Shown one piece after another: positions 35,527 through 42,212 of a DNA stretch of 42,212 bases; the stretch's first letter is position 1; each line of letters opens with the position of its first letter. The stretch spans positions 1-42,212 of the forward strand of contig CAYFLT010000037.1 of assembly GCA_964344055.1 (NCBI GenBank), in the 5' to 3' direction. The notes under the pieces were generated by a model. It saw only the letters and a program-made list of their open reading frames with translations, made no database searches and had not been told where the DNA came from. The DNA is from OFTM10 sp964344055. GTDB lineage: Bacteria > Actinomycetota > Acidimicrobiia > Acidimicrobiales > Aldehydirespiratoraceae. The position numbers and the translations under genes are program-made.

Positions 35527-36350
35527 GCGACCGAGTCTCGATCGAGATTTCCGACGGCGTCGCGGACGTCCGTATGGACCGCGCCGACAAGATGAACGCG
35601 ATGGACTCGGCCATGTCCGAAGCCCTCATCGAGGCGAGCGACTCCCTCGCCCTCGATCCCTCGGTGCGAGCCGTCGTGTTGTCGGGTAACGGTCGCTCGT
35701 TCTGTGCCGGTCTCGACTTCGGCAACTTCCAGGCCATGGCCGGCGATGGTGAGCGCAGCGGAGGGGATCGGGGTGGCCGCAGGATCGGCGAGATCCCAGA
35801 GGGCCGCATCACCCATCGAGGCCAGCAGGCGGCATGGGGCTGGCGTGAGCTCCCCGTTCCGGTGATCGCGGCGGTTCACGGCGTGGCCTTCGGTGCCGGC
35901 ATCCAGATTGCCCTCGGGTGCGACCTGCGGATCGTTCATCCGGATGTGCGGATGTCGGTCCTCGAGATCCGGTGGGGTCTCGTCCCCGACATGACCGGCA
36001 CCTGGGTCCTCCCGGAGCTGGTCGGACCGGATGTGGCGAAGGAACTCATCTGGACGGGTCGCGAGGTCAACGGAGAGGAAGCGGTCCGGATAGGGCTCGC
36101 CACCCGCCTGTCCGAGACCCCACTCGACGACGCGCTCGAACTCGCCCGCACCATTGCCGGCAAGAGTCCTCAGGCGATCCGGGGCGGAAAGCGGCTCGTC
36201 GACAGCCGGGCCGCCAACGACGTCGCCGCCCACTTCGCCCAGGAACGGGCGGAGATCGGCGCGGTGGTCGGCACGCCGAATCAGGTCGAGTCGGTGAAGG
36301 CGTTCTTCGAGAAGCGTCCACCGGTCTACGAGGACGTCGACCCGTCGTGA
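35523..36350 (+). CDS. Crotonase-family enzyme, dienoyl-CoA isomerase-like
   Basis: A 275-residue crotonase-fold protein acting on acyl-CoA. Seen: VRMDRADKMNAMDSAMSEAL, the oxyanion region NGRSFCAGLDF, VAFGAGIQIALGCDLRIV, and VLEIRWGLVPDMTGTWVLP. Compared with rat enoyl-CoA hydratase, the first catalytic Glu (144) is replaced by Gln while the second (164) is kept. Asp eight residues later (EIRWGLVPD) matches the catalytic Asp of delta3,5-delta2,4-dienoyl-CoA isomerase, so an isomerase is more likely than a plain hydratase. ATGA overlap with the LLM gene shows coupling. Confidence 0.87.
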   Translation: MSDRVSIEISDGVADVRMDRADKMNAMDSAMSEALIEASDSLALDPSVRAVVLSGNGRSFCAGLDFGNFQAMAGDGERSGGDRGGRRIGEIPEGRITHRGQQAAWGWRELPVPVIAAVHGVAFGAGIQIALGCDLRIVHPDVRMSVLEIRWGLVPDMTGTWVLPELVGPDVAKELIWTGREVNGEEAVRIGLATRLSETPLDDALELARTIAGKSPQAIRGGKRLVDSRAANDVAAHFAQERAEIGAVVGTPNQVESVKAFFEKRPPVYEDVDPS

Positions 36351-37141
36351 GCGACGACGTCGGCGGGATCGACGTGGAGGTGGTCGACGGCCACATCCTC
36401 ACGATGGCGCTCAACCGGCCGGCCAAGTACAACGGCATCACGCCCGAGATGCAGGATCAGCTCGTCGAGGCCTACACCCGGCTCGACGAGGACGAGCAGC
36501 TGTGGGCGGGTGTCGTACACGCCCGCGGCGATCACTTCACCGCCGGACTGGACCTGCCCCGGTTCGCCGACCGGATGAAAGGTGGCAGCGGCACGCGCGA
36601 CACCCGCTCCCCGCGGGTCGACCCGATGGGGCTGGGGCGCAGCTGTCGCAAGCCCGTCATCACCGCGGTGAAAGGCATCACCTACACGTTCGGGATCGAG
36701 CTCGCCCTCGGGGGCGACATCGTGATTGCGGCCGACAATTGCCGGTTCAGCCAGCTCGAACCCAAGCGGGCGATCCACGCCACCGGAGGGGCCACGATCC
36801 GGTTCGTCCAACGGGCCGGTTGGGGCAACGCCATGTACCACCTGCTGACCTCAGATGAGTTCGACTCGGCCGAGGCGCTCCGCTGCGGGTTCGTCCAGGA
36901 GGTCGTTCCGGCCGGTCAGGAGCTCGAGCGGGCGATGGAGTTGGCTCGGGTGATCTGCGAGGGCGCCCCCCTGGCGGTCCAGGCCACGAAAGCGTCGGCG
37001 CGCCGGTATCTCCGCGAGGGCGAACAGGCAGCCATCGATGCCTTTGCGGGAACCCAAGCCGAGCTGACCTCCACCGCGGACTTCGAGGAAGGTCTGGCCA
37101 GCTTCGTCGACCGAAGACCGGCGCGATTCGAAGGCCGGTGA
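36347..37141 (+). CDS. Crotonase-family enzyme, enoyl-CoA hydratase-like
   Basis: A 264-residue second crotonase, overlapping the first by GTGA. Seen: LTMALNRPAKYNGITPEMQDQ, ARGDHFTAGLDLPRF, ITYTFGIELALGGDIVIA, and SQLEPKRAIHATGGATIRF. Both Glu positions of hydratase catalysis are present (in GIELAL and QLEPKR), unlike its neighbour, so the pair may be an isomerase plus a hydratase. The usual G-x-x-P stretch after the second Glu is replaced by KRAIHATGG, so the activity is uncertain. The pair probably acts in successive steps of one pathway. Confidence 0.85.
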   Translation: MSDDVGGIDVEVVDGHILTMALNRPAKYNGITPEMQDQLVEAYTRLDEDEQLWAGVVHARGDHFTAGLDLPRFADRMKGGSGTRDTRSPRVDPMGLGRSCRKPVITAVKGITYTFGIELALGGDIVIAADNCRFSQLEPKRAIHATGGATIRFVQRAGWGNAMYHLLTSDEFDSAEALRCGFVQEVVPAGQELERAMELARVICEGAPLAVQATKASARRYLREGEQAAIDAFAGTQAELTSTADFEEGLASFVDRRPARFEGR

Positions 37142-37147
37142 GTTGAG

Positions 37148-38181
37148 GTGCGAGTGCTCGTCACCGGGGCCACTGGGTTCCTCGGCTCCCACATCACCCG
37201 GCGTCTGATCGAAGCCGGCCACACCCCGCGACTGCTCGTCCGGAGCCCGGCGAAGATCCCGTCCGTGCTCGGCCGCATGGGGTTGGACCCAGACCACTAC
37301 GAGGTGGCACGTGGTGACATCACCGACGCCGCCTCGGTTGCCGCGGCCGTCGACGGTTGCGATGCCGCGGTTCATGCCGCGGCGGTGGTCGCCATCGATG
37401 CCGGCCGTTCGGCGGAGATGGAGAGAACCAATCTCACCGGTGCCCGAAACGTGCTCGACACGGCGGTGGCGGCCGGTTGTGACCCGGTGGTGCACGTGTC
37501 GAGCGTCGCGGCGCTGTTCCCGTTCGAGACGGATCCGGTCACGCCCGACCACCCGATCCGCGGCGACAGCTCCGTGTACGGACGCACCAAGGCCTCGTGC
37601 GAACGCCACGCTCGCTCCCTCCAGGATCAGGGAGCGCCCGTCATCACCTTGCTTCCGTCGGGAATCATCGGCCCGGATGACTGGACGGGCTCGGTGAACC
37701 GCCAATCGCTCGAGATGTTCCTGAAGCTCGGGATGCCCATCGTGAGGGGCTACGCAGGAAGCTATGTCGACGTTCGTGACCTCGCTGCCGTCGTGGTGGC
37801 ATGCATGTCACCCGGTGGCAGGGCCATGCGGTTGCTGGCCATGGGGACCCACGTGACCGCCGGCGAACAGCTCGAGGTGATGAGCGAGGCCATCGGCCGT
37901 CGGGTTCGACGCCTGCCTGTTCCCCGGCCTGCTTGGTGGGTGTGGGCGAAGGTCGGCGATGTCACGTCTCGCCTCGGGCAGGACATCGTGATGACCAGCG
38001 ACGCCTACGACTACATCTTCCGTTCCCGCGCCGGTGACGATTCGGCCACCGAGGCGGCGACGGGTGTGCAATTCCGGCCGCTGGTCGACACCTTCCGTGA
38101 CACGTTCCGCTNNNNNNNNNNTGGCTGGTGGAGGCCGGGATCGTCGATTCGCGGCTGCTGGGCGAGAGCCAGCGCCCCTGA
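37148..38181 (+). CDS. NAD(P)-dependent epimerase/dehydrogenase, 3-beta-HSD-like SDR (one gap)
   Basis: About 345 residues. Seen: VRVLVTGATGFLGSHITRRL, LLVRSPAKI, VHAAAVVAIDAGRSAEME, HVSSVAALFPF, the SDR pair in SSVYGRTKASCE, and LLPSGIIGPDD, typical of the extended SDRs that include 3-beta-hydroxysteroid dehydrogenases. A 10-N gap (38112-38121) breaks it; past the gap a different frame reads WLVEAGIVDSRLLGESQRP then TGA at 38179-38181, which I take as its true end. It starts 6 nt after the second crotonase stop and is the last gene of that operon. Substrate unknown. Confidence 0.8.
38112..38121. other. Assembly gap (10 N)
   Basis: Ten unknown bases near the 3' end of the SDR gene. The frame changes across them and would otherwise falsely join the SDR to the ComF-like gene. 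Confidence 1.
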
Positions 38182-38226
38182 CCGGCCCGTCACGCCGGAG
38201 CTCCGTGGAGTGTCACACCTGCTTCG

Positions 38227-38232
38227 TAGGGT
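38227..38232 (+). promoter_or_regulatory. Candidate -10 box (TAGGGT) for the ComF-like gene
   Basis: TAGGGT lies 7 nt before the GTG at 38240. Confidence 0.45.
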
Positions 38233-38239
38233 CAGGACG

Positions 38240-38782
38240 GTGCGACGATCTGACGACCTCTCGGTTCCGGTGCCGCCCATCGACGGCGTCGACTGCGTCG
38301 TCGCGTGTTGGAGCCACGAGGGCGACGCCGCCGATCTGGTTCGGCAGCTGAAGTACCGACGTGGCACCGCCGCGGTGTCCGCGCTGGCCGACACGATGGC
38401 GCAACTCGCGCCGGCCGCCGATCTGGTCACGTGGGTACCGGCCACCCCTTCCCGCCGACGGGAACGAGGCTTCGACCAGGCCGAACTCCTCGCTCGGGCA
38501 GTGGCGCGTCGGCTCGGTCGGCGACCTCGGCGACTGCTTCGCCGGCTCGACGATCGGGCCCAGACCGCGAAGGACCGCGATGGGCGGTTGGGAGGTCCCG
38601 AGCTGGTGGCTCGACGGCGCAGCAGCGTGCCGGGAAAGGCAGTGCTGGTGATCGACGATGTCTGCACAACGGGGGCCACCCTCGAGGCCGCCGGACGCTG
38701 CCTTCGCGCCGTCGGCGCCGCCCGGGTGGTGGCGGTCGTGAGCACCGCGGTGGGACCTGTCCCGAGGGCGCAATCGGGGTGA
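38240..38782 (+). CDS. ComF-family phosphoribosyltransferase-like protein, short form
   Basis: A 180-residue protein with the type I phosphoribosyltransferase fold. Seen: LVRQLKYRRGTAAVSALA, VTWVPATPSRRRERGFDQAELLARAV, and the PRPP-binding AVLVIDDVCTTGATLEAAG. ComF proteins act in DNA uptake or related nucleic-acid processes, and this role is not proven in actinobacteria. The N-terminal zinc-binding region of full-length ComF is absent. GTG 38240 has a -10-like box 7 nt upstream; GTG 38210 is the alternative start. It lies just before hpf, as in mycobacteria (Rv3242c-Rv3241c, recalled). Confidence 0.83.
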   Translation: MRRSDDLSVPVPPIDGVDCVVACWSHEGDAADLVRQLKYRRGTAAVSALADTMAQLAPAADLVTWVPATPSRRRERGFDQAELLARAVARRLGRRPRRLLRRLDDRAQTAKDRDGRLGGPELVARRRSSVPGKAVLVIDDVCTTGATLEAAGRCLRAVGAARVVAVVSTAVGPVPRAQSG

Positions 38783-38790
38783 TGGGGGTC

Positions 38791-38796
38791 TACCAT
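38791..38796 (+). promoter_or_regulatory. Candidate -10 box (TACCAT) for hpf
   Basis: TACCAT lies 31 nt before the hpf ATG at 38828, leaving room for the Shine-Dalgarno CGGAGG. This is a leadered promoter, unlike most boxes here. Confidence 0.4.
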
Positions 38797-38827
38797 CAGG
38801 AGTACACCCAAATAACGGAGGTTGTGA

Positions 38828-39427
38828 ATGGACGTCTCCATCAGCGCACGGCATGTGAACATCACGCCGCGACTGGAGGAGGTGATCCACGAGAAAATCG
38901 GCCAGCTCGATCGTTACCTGGAAGGGCTCGACAAGGCCGATGTGCACTTCGACGAGGCACGCAACCCGCGAATCCAGGACAAGGAGTTCTGCGAGGTCGT
39001 TCTCGAGGGTCATGGACATCATTTGCGTTGCAAGGTTCACGCGCCCGATCCCTTCACCGCGGTCGACCTGGCGGCGGCGAAGCTCGAGCGGCAGATCCGA
39101 AAGCTTCGGACCAAGCTCCAGAAGCGTCACCAAGGCAACGGTGCTTCCATCCGCAATGGCGATGTCGCGGCTGCCGAGGTCGGTTTCGAGTCTCCGGCCG
39201 CGGCCGTCGACACGATGGACGCGGCCGACGCCGAGGAAGAGAGCTTGCCCAACATCGTCAAGACGAAGCGTTTCCATCTCGGCCCCCTCACCCCCGAGGA
39301 GGCCGTGCTCAAGATGGAGCTGTTGGGTCACGGGTTCTTCTTCTTCATCAACAAGGACACGAGCCGTTCGGCCGTCGTCTACCGCCGTGATGACGGCGAC
39401 GTGGGTCTGATCGACGAGGCCGGCTGA
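38828..39427 (+). CDS. hpf: Ribosome hibernation promoting factor, long form
   Basis: Binds the small ribosomal subunit in stationary phase or stress; the long form dimerises 70S ribosomes into inactive 100S particles. The protein is 199 residues. Seen: the N-terminal S30AE/HPF domain (1-105) with DVSISARHVNITPRLEEVI and LRCKVHAPDPFTAVDLAA, a linker of about 30 residues, and the C-terminal dimerisation domain (about 140-195) with KTKRFHLGPLTPEEAVLKME and GHGFFFFINKDTSRSAVVYRR. CGGAGG lies before the ATG. A U-tailed hairpin follows the stop. It sits next to secA as in other actinobacteria. Confidence 0.96.
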   Translation: MDVSISARHVNITPRLEEVIHEKIGQLDRYLEGLDKADVHFDEARNPRIQDKEFCEVVLEGHGHHLRCKVHAPDPFTAVDLAAAKLERQIRKLRTKLQKRHQGNGASIRNGDVAAAEVGFESPAAAVDTMDAADAEEESLPNIVKTKRFHLGPLTPEEAVLKMELLGHGFFFFINKDTSRSAVVYRRDDGDVGLIDEAG

Positions 39428-39458
39428 CCGAAGTCGGCATTCGGTTCACAGCAGCGGG

Positions 39459-39486
39459 AACGCGCCCTCCGGGGCGCGTTTTCGTT
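39459..39486 (+). terminator. Rho-independent terminator after hpf
   Basis: A 9-bp stem AACGCGCCC/GGGCGCGTT with TCCG loop, followed by TTCGTT, 32 nt after the hpf stop. It is the most canonical U-tailed terminator in the window. Confidence 0.85.
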
Positions 39487-39517
39487 GAGAATGCCAGGCC
39501 GGGTCCGACAGGAATCG

Positions 39518-40192
39518 GTGCGTGCGGATCCCGATCTACGTGTCGTTGTCTGTGACGACCATGCGCTCTTTCGGCGTGGCCTCGTCATGGAGCTCGACGA
39601 CACCGATGACCTCGAGGTGGTGGCCGAAGCCTCGAACGGGGCCGAGGCCGTCGATCTCGCGGCCCATCTCGCCCCGGATGTGGTGCTGATGGACGTGCGG
39701 ATGCCGGAGATGAGCGGCATCGAGGCGACCCGCCGACTCCGCGATCTCATCCCGACCACTCGGATCCTCATGCTGAGCATGTCTGACGACGGCGAGGATC
39801 TCTTCGAGGCCGTCAAGGCCGGGGCGGCCGGCTACCTCCTCAAGGAGACGTCGATTTCCGCGATCGGTGATGCGGTGAGAGCCGTTGCGGCCGGCGGGAG
39901 CTTCGTCTCTCCGGCCATGGCCGGAAAGCTTCTCGCCGAGTTCCGGGCCCTGGCCCGGAAAGCCGAGGTGCAGCCACCGGTCACGACGGGGCCCGCACCG
40001 CTCACCAGTCGAGAGGTGGCGGTGCTCGAGGCGATGGCCCAGGGCGCGGACAACAGGGTGATCGCCGAGCACCTGGAGCTGTCGGAGGCTGCGGTCCGCA
40101 ACCACGTCCGGAACGTCCTCGACAAGCTGCACCTGCACACCCGCACCGAGGCGGTGCTGTTTGCGGTCCGTGAACGCCTGATCGATCCCTGA
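39518..40192 (+). CDS. LuxR/NarL-family response regulator (orphan)
   Basis: Two-component regulator of 224 residues. Receiver domain (about 8-122): D13/D14 acidic pocket, phospho-acceptor D59 in VVLMDVRMPEM, K109 in YLLKE. C-terminal LuxR helix-turn-helix (about 155-218): LTSREVAVLEAMAQGADNRVIA and AVRNHVRNVLDKLHLHTRTEAV. No histidine kinase lies beside it, so its partner is encoded elsewhere. The GTG at 39518 has AGGAA just before it and avoids running into the hpf terminator, which the earlier ATG (39491) would nearly touch. Targets unknown. Confidence 0.92.
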   Translation: MRADPDLRVVVCDDHALFRRGLVMELDDTDDLEVVAEASNGAEAVDLAAHLAPDVVLMDVRMPEMSGIEATRRLRDLIPTTRILMLSMSDDGEDLFEAVKAGAAGYLLKETSISAIGDAVRAVAAGGSFVSPAMAGKLLAEFRALARKAEVQPPVTTGPAPLTSREVAVLEAMAQGADNRVIAEHLELSEAAVRNHVRNVLDKLHLHTRTEAVLFAVRERLIDP

Positions 40193-40235
40193 GACGGGCC
40201 GCTCGGGCCTGCCAAGGGTCTGAGGGGCGGGTCGG

Positions 40236-40241
40236 TAGACT
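40236..40241 (+). promoter_or_regulatory. Candidate -10 box (TAGACT) for secA
   Basis: TAGACT lies 11 nt before the secA ATG, so the leader would be a few nt at most. The same hexamer precedes ugd. Confidence 0.45.
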
Positions 40242-40252
40242 CCGTCGAAGCT

Positions 40253-42212
<1,960 letters not shown>

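Noticed and set aside
37148..38782. A single SDR-ComF fusion protein
   Set aside because: The join depends on the wrong-length gap at 38112-38121; a stop at 38179-38181 in the correct frame ends the SDR first.

Overview
The window is a high-GC (roughly two-thirds G+C), gene-dense chromosomal segment of an Actinomycetota bacterium. The cofactor F420 genes, an F420-dependent oxidoreductase, an LCP wall ligase, DUF3499 and DUF5719 proteins, and frequent leaderless GTG/ATG starts all point to that phylum. My best guess is a deep lineage such as Acidimicrobiia, from general resemblance only. Five runs of N (10406-10415, 17749-17810, 18021-18150, 25778-25787, 38112-38121) show a draft or metagenome assembly. 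All five fall inside genes, so frames across them are uncertain.

Layout. 1-3216: biotin carboxylase (partial) divergent from biotin ligase birA, then an LCP-family protein. 3331-5517: UDP-glucose dehydrogenase and UDP-glucuronate decarboxylase; the latter is broken by an apparent 26-nt deletion. 5526-9978: GDP-L-fucose synthase divergent from three GT4 glycosyltransferases. 10032-12822: an unrecognised membrane-anchored protein with three HxH motifs, mannose-1-phosphate guanylyltransferase and galE. 12844-16368 (minus): rmd-gmd-cofD-cofE, joining GDP-deoxyhexose and F420 synthesis in one operon. 16464-21036: a large membrane glycosyltransferase coupled to a DUF5719 protein. 21083-23457 (minus): ftsH and a membrane thioredoxin. 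23569-29278: DUF3499, a CPBP protease, a zinc ribbon, a giant PTPS_related membrane protein and a GtrA-GT2 fusion. 29288-33056: phosphomannomutase, Trm112-like, TobH-like isomerase and manA. 33190-34551: adenosylhomocysteinase. 34648-38181: an F420-dependent LLM oxidoreductase, two crotonases and an SDR in one operon. 38240-42212: ComF-like protein, HPF, an orphan LuxR response regulator and secA (partial).

How it works together. ManA, ManB and the guanylyltransferase convert fructose-6-P to GDP-mannose. Gmd makes GDP-4-keto-6-deoxymannose, which Rmd and Fcl can turn into GDP-D-rhamnose and GDP-L-fucose. Ugd, Uxs and GalE supply UDP-GlcA, UDP-xylose and UDP-galactose. The glycosyltransferases, the GtrA-GT2 fusion and the LCP ligase would assemble and attach envelope glycan. 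CofD/CofE finish F420, which the LLM enzyme can use.

Gene content and order resemble the mycobacterial secA1-sahH-manA-manB-fbiAB-wbbL-LCP-birA-accA3 neighbourhood (from memory), so most of the window reads as an old conserved actinobacterial envelope block. I found no clear undescribed defence, mobile or signalling system. The most novel-looking items are the triple-HxH protein, the domain order of the GtrA-GT2 fusion, the dual GDP-deoxyhexose branch and the repeated leaderless promoter pattern.
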